A stretch of DNA of 64,000 nt, from contig CM034411.1 in NCBI GenBank assembly GCA_019925095.2, positions 10,550,001 to 10,614,000 on the forward strand, in the 5' to 3' direction. This document shows positions 57,601 to 59,450 of this stretch, piece by piece (within the stretch, counting starts at the first letter, position 1; each line of letters begins with the position of its first letter). The notes below the pieces were generated by a model, which was not told where the DNA came from, ran no database searches, and worked only from the letters and a program-made list of their open reading frames with translations. The stretch comes from Dendrolimus kikuchii (taxonomy: Eukaryota; Arthropoda; Insecta; Lepidoptera; Lasiocampidae). A program made the translations under genes and the position numbers.

Positions 57601-58853
57601 TGTATCAATCAAATTGAATCGATTCCGTTGAAAGGCACGGCTTTGAACAGACAAGACGGTATTGAATGGCGTTGAACGATTCAAGTTTATGTGCATATGG
57701 ATCACTTCGGTTGATTCATTCAAATCGGTAAGACAGGAGTGAACCAATGTCCAATATCGGCTTAATATGATGTATCTCTAAGTATTCTTTTTCGATGATG
57801 TAATATTAATCAATTTGTTTTCCCAGGCGTATACACATGCGAGGCGTTCAACGATGCCGGCGAGTCGTTCTCGTCGTGCTCTTTGGTCGTGAATGTTCCC
57901 GGCGATACTCCAACGACTCCACAGTTCGCTGCCTTCCCCAGCTCTACAACCGTCGCCTCCCAGGAACCTGCAGTCTTCAGCGCTGAACTGGATAAGGTAC
58001 ATTTTCTAGTTATCACACTTATAATAGTGATAAATTATTTATTTTTGTTCCAAAAGTACATACAAACATTTTGGGGTTGGGACTTTCTATTAAGTATTAA
58101 TATATACTTGTGTCAGAAGAACACTTATAATATGTATTATGTACTCGATAGTATAGCATAATTGTATAAATATAAAACACTATAAAACTATTTATCACAA
58201 TCTCTGTAAAATTGATTGATGATTTTTGGCAAACTTTTATTGTGGGGTAGTTATTGAAAATTTGGTACACAGAGCATAAGTTTTCTTCGTCTTTATGTAG
58301 GATGTAACCCTCCAGCTACAAGAAACGTGCGTTATATTTACGTTCACATTGAAGGGGATCTTCTGAAACGACATAAGTTATATTATGATTTTAATTTATT
58401 TCTAAAGTTGTGATGTAGGTAATTTCATAATTTTAGAATATATAATCTTTAAATGTTAACTTTAAAATAACAATTTTTGCCTTAGGTTTATGTTTATTTT
58501 TTTTATAGTTTTACTGAAGTCTGTATTTCACGTCAGTCAGTAATACATAATCATTTTAAATTGGTGTCTAAGGTGACTCGTTATCTTTATCTAAGAACAT
58601 AGAATTCATTAGTTTGTTTATATTATAAAACTTTTTTATTCCACAGCCACCACTCCAGCTCCAGTGGCTGAAGGACGGCAAGCCAATCGACGAAACTTCC
58701 CCAAGATACAGGTTTACGATGGAAGGCACATCATGCTACAGGCTGGAAATAGTTAATTGCACTGCAGACGACGCCGGCCAGTATCAAGCACGCGCCGTCG
58801 GATCAAAGGGCGATTCGCTAGCAGCCTGCTACTTGAACGTTACAGACGCATAA
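390..58853 (+). CDS. bt: Projectin/twitchin (bent) giant muscle kinase gene, 3' part in 41 exons
   Basis: Titin-family protein of the insect sarcomere; from family knowledge it lies along thick filaments and, in flight muscle, links them to the Z-band, with a C-terminal myosin-light-chain-kinase-like domain. Seen here: 41 exons with GT-AG borders whose phases all agree, giving about 3,930 codons to TAA at 58851-58853. Domain order: partial Ig; FN3-FN3; then Ig-FN3-FN3 three times; Ig-FN3-FN3-FN3; Ig-FN3-FN3; Ig-FN3-FN3-FN3; Ig-Ig-FN3-FN3-Ig-Ig-FN3; kinase; regulatory tail; Ig-linker-Ig-linker-Ig-Ig-Ig. This order and sequences such as [29 protein letters not shown] and LPYTFWQE match Drosophila projectin as I know it. 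The 5' half, with N-terminal Ig domains and the PEVK spring, lies upstream of the window. No frameshift or stop was seen. Exon borders are read by eye and are not supported by transcripts. Confidence 0.95.
905..1165 (+). repeat. TTAA-ended dispersed repeat (piggyBac-like MITE), copy 1
   Basis: Starts TTAACCCTCTAAAAGG and shares its whole length with the inverted copy at 44175-44432, including the CACCACAAAT..TGTGG stretch and TAATATTAAATTTGGC. TTAA plus CCCT ends are typical of piggyBac-type elements. The right end is not sharply defined. Confidence 0.5.
1201..1740 (+). mobile_element. Helitron-like non-autonomous element, copy 1
   Basis: Starts TCTATAATAT after an A, as Helitrons do (insertion between A and T). 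It is similar over about 520 bp to the element at 3496-4052, including GTGCCGTGTCTGTACATTG, CGGGATTTACGTAAAAAC and several GGGAATCCCG motifs. The right end is decayed and no CTAG terminus is visible. Confidence 0.55.
2071..2380 (-). mobile_element. Retroposon A (SINE-like, poly(A) tail), near full-length
   Basis: About 310 bp. Read on the minus strand it runs from ATCCGTGCAGGAACGGAG to CTGCTGAACTCCTGCAATAAAAAAA. It is the same family as copies at 14453, 31183, 34225, 41311, 41566, 42334 and 48100. The A-rich 3' end and 5'-truncated relatives point to retroposition. No tRNA-like A/B boxes were found, so a truncated LINE end is possible. Confidence 0.75.
2512..2726 (+). CDS. bt: bt exon 2: FN3 domain, main part
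   Basis: Phase 0 in, phase 2 out (AAC AG|). Reads [20 protein letters not shown], then YKFRVSAVN, the usual FN3 landmarks. Much more GC-rich than its flanks. The 2,770-bp intron that follows holds Helitron-like elements and a LINE remnant; 4353-5496 shows nothing recognisable. Confidence 0.93.
2845..3048 (+). mobile_element. Short Helitron-like element
   Basis: Starts TCTAATATATAAAAATG, contains the ACTTGAGAACAACTTCACCGATTTTGAT motif common to such insect repeats and ends CGGGACAGCTAG followed by T. It has TC and CTAG termini but only a weak terminal hairpin. Confidence 0.45.
3130..3275 (+). repeat. Dispersed repeat J, copy 1
   Basis: Shares TCACGAAAAAGCGTTACGGC, CGCGTGGAGGAGCGGCATAA and the following 60 bases with the inverted copy at 27845-27975. 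The family was not recognised. Confidence 0.6.
3466..3495 (+). mobile_element. 3' terminus of a Helitron-like element
   Basis: A 5-bp hairpin GGTCG..CGACC (3466-3480) is followed by ACGGGCAGCCACTAG, the usual Helitron-type end. The next element begins TCTATAAT directly after it. The 5' start of this element was not located. Confidence 0.45.
3496..4052 (+). mobile_element. Helitron-like non-autonomous element, copy 2
   Basis: Begins TCTATAATATTGTAAAATTC and ends GATGAAGTCTCGGGCATATCCTAG followed by T. About 557 bp, same family as 1201-1740 and inverted 24827-25171. Sits directly behind the CTAG end of another element. Confidence 0.6.
4140..4345 (+). mobile_element. Decayed LINE ORF2 C-terminal remnant
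   Basis: Reading across frameshifts gives short pieces such as [10 protein letters not shown] and [10 protein letters not shown], which match the C-terminal end of non-LTR reverse-transcriptase ORFs (RPRKRWLDVV..WRxLxR type). It closes with an ATGATGATG run. No intact reading frame. Confidence 0.5.
5497..5716 (+). CDS. bt: bt exon 3: end of one FN3, start of the next
   Basis: Phase 2 in, phase 0 out. QGRSEPLTT closes one FN3; [20 protein letters not shown] through [15 protein letters not shown] begins the next. The 656-bp intron that follows has an 11-bp inverted repeat (5810-5820 with 5830-5840) and nothing else recognised. Confidence 0.93.
6373..11361 (+). CDS. bt: bt exon 4: giant 4,989-bp exon with the regular FN3/Ig core
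   Basis: 1,663 uninterrupted codons, phase 0 at both ends. Domain starts, approximate: FN3 tail 6373; Ig 6517; FN3 6799 and 7097; Ig 7397; FN3 7681 and 7981; Ig 8281; FN3 8563 and 8872; Ig 9172; FN3 9463, 9766 and 10063; Ig 10363; FN3 10654 and 10954; Ig 11257, cut by the intron. Each FN3 has the W-x-PP-xx-DGG and YEFRV-A-N landmarks, each Ig the DxGxY type motif. Two FN3 per Ig is the projectin core super-repeat, with one FN3-FN3-FN3 block at 9463-10362. The core has no intron here, unlike the rest of the window. Role: spacing along the myosin filament. Confidence 0.97.
11449..11616 (+). CDS. bt: bt exon 5: second part of an Ig domain
   Basis: Phase 0 to 0. [33 protein letters not shown] completes the Ig begun at 11257. 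The intron before it is only 87 bp. The following 456-bp intron shows nothing recognisable. Confidence 0.92.
12073..12225 (+). CDS. bt: bt exon 6: first half of FN3
   Basis: Phase 0 to 0. [40 protein letters not shown]. Donor ATGGC|GTAAGT. The following 403-bp intron shows nothing recognisable. Confidence 0.92.
12629..12778 (+). CDS. bt: bt exon 7: second half of FN3
   Basis: Phase 0 to 0. [33 protein letters not shown] completes the FN3 of exon 6. Confidence 0.92.
12970..13164 (+). CDS. bt: bt exon 8: first half of FN3
   Basis: Phase 0 to 0. [35 protein letters not shown]. The opening FPFTIPD has F where a polar residue is usual; the acceptor fits the frame. The 542-bp intron that follows contains a probable dispersed repeat near 13355-13400 (GGCGTGGGGTGGAAATTCGG) that was not classified. 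Confidence 0.88.
13707..13911 (+). CDS. bt: bt exon 9: end of FN3, start of a third FN3
   Basis: Phase 0 in, phase 1 out (G|GT). [21 protein letters not shown] closes one FN3; [23 protein letters not shown] starts the next, cut at the DGG motif. The intron that follows holds a tRNA-derived SINE and a retroposon A copy. Confidence 0.92.
14173..14420 (+). mobile_element. tRNA-derived SINE, copy 1
   Basis: Has a pol III box A-like TGGTTGAGCAGG (14182) and box B GGTTCGATTCC (14237), then a shared 3' part (GGTATAGTAAATTTTGGAAA.., CATAACACAAGCGTAACTTG). Related copies lie at 23085 (+) and 45050 (-). Ends in an ATTATT-rich tail. Confidence 0.7.
14453..14652 (+). mobile_element. Retroposon A, 5'-truncated copy with an internal duplication
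   Basis: The 3' half of the family (GGCGATGGTAATCGCTTTCC..CTGCCTGTCTGCTGAACTC) with an A-rich tail at 14641-14652. A diverged second version of the same segment precedes it (14453-14530), so this is either two adjacent copies or a tandem duplication. Confidence 0.6.
14831..14989 (+). CDS. bt: bt exon 10: rest of FN3
   Basis: Phase 1 in and out. [27 protein letters not shown]. The split glycine codon rejoins the DGG motif. The following 770-bp intron shows nothing recognisable. Confidence 0.92.
15760..15964 (+). CDS. bt: bt exon 11: FN3 tail and first half of Ig
   Basis: Phase 1 in, phase 2 out. [16 protein letters not shown] ends the FN3; [37 protein letters not shown] begins an Ig. If the intron were retained, reading would stop at TAA 16005-16007. 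Confidence 0.92.
15986..18650 (+). repeat. 2.6-kb minisatellite, 22-bp unit, about 120 units
   Basis: Tandem array of a unit containing CTATATCTCACTTGTCC, starting about 20 bp after the donor of exon 11 and filling most of the 2,839-bp intron. Variants (CTCACATGACTGGTACC, CTATATTCACTTG lacking one base, TGTCCAGTTTC, ATCTCAGTTGTCCTG) recur in blocks. The marker TGTCCAG lies at 16065, 16372, 17249 and 18148, spacings of 307, 877 and 899 bp, so higher-order repeats are present. The array decays after about 18410. It is open in all three + frames and closed on the minus strand. Confidence 0.97.
18804..18940 (+). CDS. bt: bt exon 12: second half of Ig
   Basis: Phase 2 in, phase 1 out. [20 protein letters not shown] then [14 protein letters not shown] completes the Ig across the minisatellite intron. 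The 774-bp intron that follows has one Helitron-like element. Confidence 0.92.
19286..19529 (+). mobile_element. Helitron-like element
   Basis: TC start (TCTTATACTCATATATAAAGC) and end GACGTCGCGGGCACAGCTAA before T, matching the CTRR rule. Shares AACTACTGGTCCGATTTGAA and GACCAATAGGAGCGGAGCAC with copies at 46317-46622 (-) and 54029-54255 (+). Confidence 0.6.
19715..19924 (+). CDS. bt: bt exon 13: Ig domain, main part
   Basis: Phase 1 to 1. [43 protein letters not shown]. Lacks the usual core tryptophan (VTLTKDG in place of the W-x-K/R-N/D-G pattern). The 907-bp intron that follows carries repeat F. Confidence 0.92.
20180..20513 (+). repeat. Dispersed repeat F, copy 1
   Basis: Shares GAGTTCCTATGGCCACCTTC, CATCAGATCAGCTCCATGG and AGCTCAATCGAAAACCGGGA with copies at 49166-49485 (-) and 56222-56715 (+). 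AAGCTTTT lies near each end in opposite orientation. Holds a TACA microsatellite at about 20457-20476. On its minus strand a frame starting [15 protein letters not shown] is open. The family was not recognised. Confidence 0.65.
20832..21187 (+). CDS. bt: bt exon 14: end of Ig and a whole FN3
   Basis: Phase 1 in, phase 0 out. [20 protein letters not shown] ends the Ig; [45 protein letters not shown] is a complete FN3 in one exon. Confidence 0.94.
21415..21891. repeat. Nested inverted repeats, MITE-like
   Basis: Two features in one 1,653-bp intron. TTTTTCAACACACTTG (21525-21540) recurs inverted at 21876-21891, perfect over 16 bp and 335 bp apart. Upstream, GTGATTACCGCCGAGGC (about 21427) pairs imperfectly with GCCGAGGACGGTAATCATC (about 21482). 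No coding sequence. Class unknown. Confidence 0.45.
22262..22729 (+). mobile_element. Helitron-like element (possibly two joined)
   Basis: Contains GGCTAATCTCCGAAACGACT near the start and ends CACGCGGACGAAGTCGCGGG then CAGAAGCTAG before T. A second, partial GACGAAGTCGCGGAC at about 22602 suggests an older element inside. The 5' border is uncertain. Confidence 0.5.
22841..22961 (+). CDS. bt: bt exon 15: first part of FN3
   Basis: Phase 0 in, phase 1 out. [28 protein letters not shown]. Split at the same FN3 position as exon 9/10. Confidence 0.92.
23085..23300 (+). mobile_element. tRNA-derived SINE, decayed copy 2
   Basis: Matches 14173-14420 from the box B region (CGGGATCGATTTCTGGTATG) through TAACACAAGCACAACTTCCT to a TTTGTCTGCTGATTATG end. 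Box A is not recognisable. Confidence 0.5.
23571..24105. mobile_element. Possible pogo/Tigger-like DNA transposon remnant
   Basis: Starts CAGTAGAAGCTCTTTAAGTC and is rich in AAGTCGAA-type words at both ends (24000-24090), closing with CAAGTTCTACTTA in the opposite sense. CAGTAGAA-CTC--TAAGTCGAA ends are a mark of Tigger/pogo elements. No transposase reading frame is left. Confidence 0.45.
24332..24529 (+). CDS. bt: bt exon 16: rest of FN3
   Basis: Phase 1 to 1. [44 protein letters not shown]. Strongly GC-rich against its flanks. Confidence 0.93.
24827..25171 (-). mobile_element. Helitron-like element, inverted copy
   Basis: On the minus strand it ends GGTGGACGAAGTCGCAGGCG then AATACTAG, and shares CGGGATTCATGCAAAAACTA and GAATCCCGCGGCGATTTTCT with 1201-1740 and 3496-4052. 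The 5' end near 25171 is approximate. Confidence 0.55.
25249..25368 (+). CDS. bt: bt exon 17: first half of Ig
   Basis: Phase 1 to 1. [36 protein letters not shown], with the core Cys and Trp of a titin-type Ig. Confidence 0.93.
25663..25700. repeat. Perfect 17-bp inverted repeat
   Basis: TACATTAATTAGCTAGA (25663-25679), loop TGAA, and its exact complement at 25684-25700. Very AT-rich; function unknown. Confidence 0.8.
25953..26299 (+). mobile_element. Possible solo LTR-like fragment
   Basis: A GC-richer segment within the intron with a TATAAA-like TTATAAAG (about 26148) and AATAAA (about 26243), starting TGTTGG and ending TAACA. This order suits an LTR of a Gypsy- or BEL-type element. No matching target duplication and no second copy were found, so the call is weak. 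Confidence 0.25.
26336..26500 (+). CDS. bt: bt exon 18: second half of Ig
   Basis: Phase 1 to 1. [37 protein letters not shown]. The 1,652-bp intron that follows carries repeats I and J; 26780-26905 also has a relative at 50450-50515. Confidence 0.93.
27420..27590 (+). repeat. Dispersed repeat I, copy 1
   Basis: Contains GTGATCACGGCCACTGAAAAGTGGCCGAAACGTCGG, whose GGCCACT and AGTGGCC arms can form a hairpin, then CGCGCTTAAAACCGTTAAAAC. Related copies lie at 31615-31775 and 45383-45490, all on the + strand. Confidence 0.6.
27845..27975 (-). repeat. Dispersed repeat J, inverted copy 2
   Basis: Inverted match to 3130-3275, with CTCCTCCACGCGGCCGTAAC and CACCACGTCTAGTCTAAATT preserved. Confidence 0.6.
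28153..28323 (+). CDS. bt: bt exon 19: first half of Ig
   Basis: Phase 1 to 1. [38 protein letters not shown]. The 1,803-bp intron that follows carries a truncated LINE. Confidence 0.93.
28512..29117 (+). mobile_element. 5'-truncated LINE (R1-like 3' end) with 15-bp target duplication
   Basis: GC-rich insert flanked by identical AGGAGGGTATAGGCA at 28497-28511 and 29118-29132 and ending in an A-rich tail (from about 29100). The first 140 bp read [20 protein letters not shown] and on to a stop after RPP (TAA about 28651), a C-terminal piece of the type I know from R1-clade LINEs of moths. The remainder is the element's 3' UTR. A related 3' end lies at 62340-62696. Confidence 0.75.
30127..30243 (+). 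CDS. bt: bt exon 20: second half of Ig
   Basis: Phase 1 to 1. [38 protein letters not shown]. Confidence 0.93.
30363..30797 (-). mobile_element. 5'-truncated RTE LINE end, copy B1
   Basis: Minus-strand frame (about 131 codons) with [37 protein letters not shown] and [18 protein letters not shown], ending PARELA-stop, then a TATG tail. This is the C-terminal end of an RTE-type reverse-transcriptase ORF. Flanked by GGAAGC at 30357-30362 and 30798-30803, a likely target duplication. Confidence 0.8.
31084..31180 (-). repeat. Decayed fragment related to retroposon A
   Basis: GATTGCCGTCGCCTATAGAA and TTTGCAACATCAGG match the middle of family A; the rest is too diverged to place. Lies directly before a full copy. 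Confidence 0.45.
31183..31493 (-). mobile_element. Retroposon A, near full-length copy
   Basis: Same extent as the copy at 2071-2380, with T-tract (poly(A) of the minus strand) at 31183-31191 and the element's 5' end at ATCTGTGCAGGAACGGAG (complement) near 31493. Confidence 0.75.
31615..31775 (+). repeat. Dispersed repeat I, copy 2
   Basis: AAGTTGGCGGTAGACTAAAT..GTAATACGGCTATGGAAAAG..GCAAAACGTCAG; diverged copy of 27420-27590. Ends about 55 bp before exon 21. Confidence 0.55.
31832..31997 (+). CDS. bt: bt exon 21: first half of the last FN3
   Basis: Phase 1 in, phase 2 out. [38 protein letters not shown]. This single FN3 before the kinase is the usual projectin/twitchin arrangement. Confidence 0.94.
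32421..32586. mobile_element. MITE K, copy 1
   Basis: About 166 bp with imperfect terminal inverted repeats of about 28 bp (TTTTCAATCATCAGACAAAA at the left; TTTTATCTAGTGATTGAAAA at the right). Internal AAATAAATTATAACCTGA is shared with 57212-57392. Confidence 0.6.
32706..32866 (+). CDS. bt: bt exon 22: end of FN3 and charged linker
   Basis: Phase 2 in, phase 1 out. [37 protein letters not shown] then a Lys-rich tract [11 protein letters not shown] leading to the kinase linker. In the following 917-bp intron only a weak relative of the 38900 region was seen (33120-33230). Confidence 0.94.
33784..33942 (+). CDS. bt: bt exon 23: N-terminal kinase linker and first kinase strand
   Basis: Phase 1 to 1. 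[42 protein letters not shown]. The YVPQPVDI and YDILEEIG parts match the region before the catalytic core in projectin. It ends one base into the first glycine codon of the ATP loop. Confidence 0.94.
33943..37817 (+). other. Longest intron in the window (3,875 bp), before the ATP loop
   Basis: AT-rich. Holds a 21-22 bp direct duplication (ATCCTTAGGAAGTATACTTA, about 34069-34111) and a full retroposon A copy (34225-34534). From 34535 to 37817 I see no coding exon, RNA gene or recognised repeat. Confidence 0.8.
34225..34534 (+). mobile_element. Retroposon A, near full-length copy
   Basis: From ATCCGTGCAGGAACGGAG to GATCTCCTGCATTAAAAAAA on the + strand. It shows the family in its retroposed orientation with the A-tail last. 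Confidence 0.75.
37818..38025 (+). CDS. bt: bt exon 24: kinase N-lobe
   Basis: Phase 1 in, phase 2 out. Glycine loop [12 protein letters not shown]-binding lysine in FAAKFIP, helix C glutamate in [10 protein letters not shown], and [16 protein letters not shown] before the hinge. All key N-lobe residues are present. Confidence 0.96.
38604..38790 (+). CDS. bt: bt exon 25: kinase hinge and catalytic loop
   Basis: Phase 2 in, phase 0 out. [33 protein letters not shown] then [11 protein letters not shown], the catalytic loop with the catalytic Asp. HLD instead of HRD is normal for the MLCK/twitchin group. Confidence 0.96.
39453..39607 (+). CDS. bt: bt exon 26: DFG to APE segment
   Basis: Phase 0 in, phase 2 out. 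[47 protein letters not shown]. Magnesium-binding DFG and the APE motif are intact. The intron before it (38791-39452) holds a diverged repeat near 38900-39130. Confidence 0.96.
40250..40402 (+). CDS. bt: bt exon 27: kinase C-lobe
   Basis: Phase 2 to 2. [40 protein letters not shown]. The 1,725-bp intron that follows holds a nested pair of retroposon A copies. Confidence 0.95.
41311..41925 (+). mobile_element. Retroposon A host copy, interrupted by another copy
   Basis: Runs 41311-41565 in + orientation, is broken by the inverted copy 41566-41891, and resumes 41892-41925 with GCGTCTGCCTGTCTGCTAAA. The preceding 41108-41310 may be a 5' extension of the same element. Confidence 0.7.
41566..41891 (-). 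mobile_element. Retroposon A copy nested inside another copy
   Basis: T-rich start (poly(A) on the minus strand), then the whole family to TCCGTGCAGG (complement) near 41885. GCGTCT is repeated at 41560-41565 and 41892-41897, a short target duplication that fixes both borders. A further decayed fragment of the family lies at 41990-42045. Confidence 0.8.
42128..42257 (+). CDS. bt: bt exon 28: end of kinase domain
   Basis: Phase 2 in, phase 0 out. [20 protein letters not shown], the last kinase helices with the conserved R-x-T/S-A-x-x-x-L-x-H-x-W pattern, then a basic stretch [19 protein letters not shown] that starts the regulatory tail. Confidence 0.95.
42334..42559 (+). mobile_element. Retroposon A, 5'-truncated copy
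   Basis: Starts within GGTAGTGTGTTTACCAGTC (equivalent to the family middle) and ends CTGAAGTCCTGCAATAAAAA with an A-rich tail. It fills much of a 447-bp intron. Confidence 0.7.
42705..42804 (+). CDS. bt: bt exon 29: kinase regulatory tail
   Basis: Phase 0 in, phase 1 out. [20 protein letters not shown] then [13 protein letters not shown]. In twitchin-type kinases this tail folds into the active site and inhibits it; that role is inferred from the family. Confidence 0.94.
43174..43366 (-). mobile_element. Complete short Helitron (193 bp)
   Basis: On the minus strand it starts TCTATACTAATATTATA after A and ends CGGGTCGCTAG before T. Close to the 3' end GCGCGG..CCGCGC (43185-43190 with 43197-43202) forms a 6-bp hairpin. 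TC start, 3' hairpin, CTAG end and A/T insertion are the full Helitron signature. No replicase is encoded. Confidence 0.75.
44175..44432 (-). repeat. TTAA-ended dispersed repeat, inverted copy 2
   Basis: Inverted match to 905-1165. The minus strand starts TTAACCCTTAAGACGG. CACGCCAAAACCAAGAGAAT and CTCAAATTTGTGGTGCTTCC are conserved in inverse. Confidence 0.5.
44635..44800 (+). CDS. bt: bt exon 30: first C-terminal Ig, first part
   Basis: Phase 1 in, phase 2 out. [40 protein letters not shown], the Ig just after the kinase. Confidence 0.95.
45050..45278 (-). mobile_element. tRNA-derived SINE, copy 3
   Basis: Inverted relative of 14173-14420 with box B GGGTTCGAATCC (complement near 45201-45211) and box A region TTGAGCGGGTTAAG (complement near 45251). 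Part of a 1,921-bp intron loaded with repeats. Confidence 0.65.
45383..45490 (+). repeat. Dispersed repeat I, copy 3
   Basis: GCGTGATCACGGCTACTGAG then AAGTGGCCGAAACGTCGG, as in 27420-27590. Confidence 0.6.
45975..46192. mobile_element. Fold-back element, about 95-bp inverted arms
   Basis: Left arm from ACAAAGTAAACTCTGCTTTG through TACCCCGCATTAAGTTTAGT; right arm the near-complement, ACTATTAAACTTAATGCGGG to ACTATACTTTGT. About 30 bp separate the arms. It would form a long imperfect hairpin in pre-mRNA. Confidence 0.75.
46317..46622 (-). mobile_element. Helitron-like element, inverted
   Basis: The minus strand starts TCTTATACTAATATATAAAG after A. It shares the GGAGCGGAGCACCAATGAAG block with 19286-19529 and 54029-54255. 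The 3' end near 46317 is decayed. Confidence 0.55.
46722..46846 (+). CDS. bt: bt exon 31: first C-terminal Ig, second part
   Basis: Phase 2 in, phase 1 out. [38 protein letters not shown]. The 2,759-bp intron that follows carries a retroposon A copy and repeat F; 46847-48099 shows nothing recognisable. Confidence 0.95.
48100..48338 (+). mobile_element. Retroposon A, 5'-truncated copy
   Basis: Begins CGCCAGGTGGTAGGGCATTT and ends GTACTCCAGCAATAAAAAAA with a long A run. Confidence 0.75.
49166..49485 (-). repeat. Dispersed repeat F, inverted copy 2
   Basis: Inverted relative of 20180-20513. The frame corresponding to [20 protein letters not shown] (starting ATG at about 49330, here on the + strand) is open through the following 35 codons. 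Confidence 0.65.
49606..49801 (+). CDS. bt: bt exon 32: linker and second C-terminal Ig, first part
   Basis: Phase 1 in, phase 2 out. [20 protein letters not shown] then [16 protein letters not shown] and [17 protein letters not shown]. An upstream AG (49569) would put a stop in frame, so the acceptor at 49605 is used. Confidence 0.94.
49884..50054. mobile_element. MITE, 171 bp with 22-bp terminal inverted repeats
   Basis: CCGTGCGCAGAAGGTTTGCC at 49884 pairs with the complement ending at 50054 (GGCAAACCTTCTGCGCGCGG), one mismatch in 22. Inside is a perfect 17-bp inverted repeat (49983-49999 and 50005-50021, loop TACAT). No coding capacity. Confidence 0.75.
50770..50939 (+). CDS. bt: bt exon 33: second C-terminal Ig, second part
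   Basis: Phase 2 in, phase 1 out. [41 protein letters not shown] short relative of retroposon A (51011-51075) lies in the following 1,057-bp intron. Confidence 0.95.
51997..52115 (+). CDS. bt: bt exon 34: inter-Ig linker, part 1
   Basis: Phase 1 in, phase 0 out. [20 protein letters not shown] then [18 protein letters not shown]. No domain fold; conserved in kind with Drosophila projectin (HNFLYSGDR). Confidence 0.92.
52147..52265 (+). repeat. 63-bp tandem duplication in a short intron
   Basis: TTACAAAGCCAAATGTAATT (52147) and TTACAAATCCAAATGTAATT (52210), each followed by ACACAGACAACTGCAATTAT. Partial further units precede (from about 52118). Within a 270-bp intron. Confidence 0.75.
52386..52530 (+). 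CDS. bt: bt exon 35: inter-Ig linker, part 2 (Pro/Ser/Lys-rich)
   Basis: Phase 0 in, phase 1 out. [44 protein letters not shown]. Likely unstructured. The [10 protein letters not shown] part resembles the SRSRSATKEL I know from Drosophila projectin. The 636-bp intron that follows shows nothing recognisable. Confidence 0.9.
53167..53333 (+). CDS. bt: bt exon 36: third C-terminal Ig, first part
   Basis: Phase 1 in, phase 0 out. [40 protein letters not shown]. Confidence 0.94.
53399..53667. repeat. Two-unit diverged tandem duplication, spacing about 197 bp
   Basis: GCAAGAATGTTGCTGTCTTG..CATGCCATCTCTTTCACA (53399-53470) and GAGAGAATGTTGTTGTCTTG..CATGTCATCTCTTTCACA (53596-53667). Weak relatives occur near 33120 and 38950, so this is a dispersed family. 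Confidence 0.5.
53836..53995 (+). CDS. bt: bt exon 37: third C-terminal Ig, second part (start uncertain)
   Basis: Phase 0 in, phase 1 out. [40 protein letters not shown]. Two acceptors keep the frame: AG at 53835, better pyrimidine tract, adds MFNMHLK; AG at 53856, weak GAAG, removes those seven residues and lines up without a gap with Drosophila projectin as I recall it. Either or both may be used. Confidence 0.8.
54029..54255 (+). mobile_element. Helitron-like element
   Basis: Ends CACGCGGACGAAGTCGCGGG then CAGAAACTAG before T; shares AGGAACTACTGGTCTGATTT and CAATAGGAGCGGAGCACCAA with the copies at 19286 and 46317. Starts about 33 bp after the exon 37 donor. Confidence 0.6.
54592..54837 (-). 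mobile_element. Reverse-transcriptase-related C-terminal fragment
   Basis: Minus-strand frame of 81 codons: [51 protein letters not shown]. This FVP..GPWxxEA..RT..L.QR.S.AIQRGN.A pattern closes the reverse-transcriptase ORF of some non-LTR elements. The rest of the element is missing. A decayed relative lies at 61100-61290. Confidence 0.55.
55010..55127 (+). CDS. bt: bt exon 38: short linker and fourth C-terminal Ig, start
   Basis: Phase 1 in, phase 2 out. [31 protein letters not shown]. Confidence 0.93.
55276..55953 (-). mobile_element. 5'-truncated RTE LINE, copy B2, with 9-bp target duplication
   Basis: Minus-strand frame of about 203 codons: [58 protein letters not shown], then the part shared with 30363-30797. 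It stops early because the TGG codon of B1 is TGA here (about 55339), a few codons before the normal end. TATG tail at 55276-55293. ATAGACAAG repeats at 55267-55275 and 55954-55962. Confidence 0.85.
56222..56715 (+). repeat. Dispersed repeat F, copy 3, with an internal insertion
   Basis: Matches 20180-20513 on both sides of a foreign or extra segment at about 56497-56682 (starting GGGCTTTTTTGTGGGGGC). The minus-strand frame [20 protein letters not shown] is again open. Confidence 0.65.
56855..56991 (+). CDS. bt: bt exon 39: fourth C-terminal Ig, middle
   Basis: Phase 2 in, phase 1 out. [20 protein letters not shown] then [25 protein letters not shown]; very close to Drosophila projectin in this part. 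Confidence 0.95.
57212..57392. mobile_element. MITE K, copy 2
   Basis: Inverted ends GGGGCGATTTTTCAATGATC and TTGATGATTTAAAAATCCGC; same internal sequence as 32421-32586. About 181 bp. Confidence 0.6.
57827..57996 (+). CDS. bt: bt exon 40: end of fourth Ig and start of fifth Ig
   Basis: Phase 1 in, phase 0 out. [49 protein letters not shown]. The 650-bp intron that follows shows nothing recognisable. Confidence 0.94.
58647..58853 (+). CDS. bt: bt exon 41: fifth C-terminal Ig and stop
   Basis: Phase 0. [49 protein letters not shown] then TAA 58851-58853. Ends directly after the last Ig strand, as expected for projectin. Confidence 0.96.
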   Translation, partial: PPLQLQWLKDGKPIDETSPRYRFTMEGTSCYRLEIVNCTADDAGQYQARAVGSKGDSLAACYLNVTDA

Positions 58854-59450
58854 ACTATGACTGACTGTTTCCCACGACTTTGAAATAAAGTTAACTTCTA
58901 ATATATTTAATAATGAACTTGAAATATTCATATAAAATAACCGAAAAGAATAATATAGGTCTCACAAAACTTCCCTGTGAGACACTTCAAATTTTAAACG
59001 CAATTAATGATACGAATATTGAGTACGCTACACGATTTTTTATACAATTCGCAGTCTTAAGTGTGTAAAGGAGTTTTTTATTTATTTATTTATGTTATAA
59101 ATTATATATTTAAGTTAAGTGTTACACCTTATCGAATGCCTTGGACGAATCTGTTTTCTAGTCATGATTTCGAATACCCGTTGTTACTTATTTATGATTT
59201 AATGTCCTCTCCTAACAGCTGCTTAAACAAAAGCTTGAATTTAATCTATGTTGCTGGGATTTGCTCTACCGGGTCACCTATTCCGGGATATTTCCAAGCC
59301 ACCACGAAATCTCCTTGATTCGGTCGCTGGTACAGATCCCCTGTATAATTATTTTTATATAAATTTAACTGTATTATTTAATTGTACATAAATTAATTTA
59401 TATCATGTGACAGCGTAATTTATAAATAAATATGTATACTTAAAAATAAT
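58854..59450 (+). other. Probable bt 3' UTR with two poly(A) signals
   Basis: AATAAA at 58884-58889, 31 bases after the stop codon, and a second AATAAA at 59425-59430. The first is very close to the stop, so the distal one may be the main site. Between them no coding feature is seen. Confidence 0.5.

Noticed and set aside
58647..59319. ORF of 85 codons at 59061-59318 as a further coding exon
   Set aside because: It lies after the bt stop codon, has no domain similarity I recognise, and falls within the likely 3' UTR.
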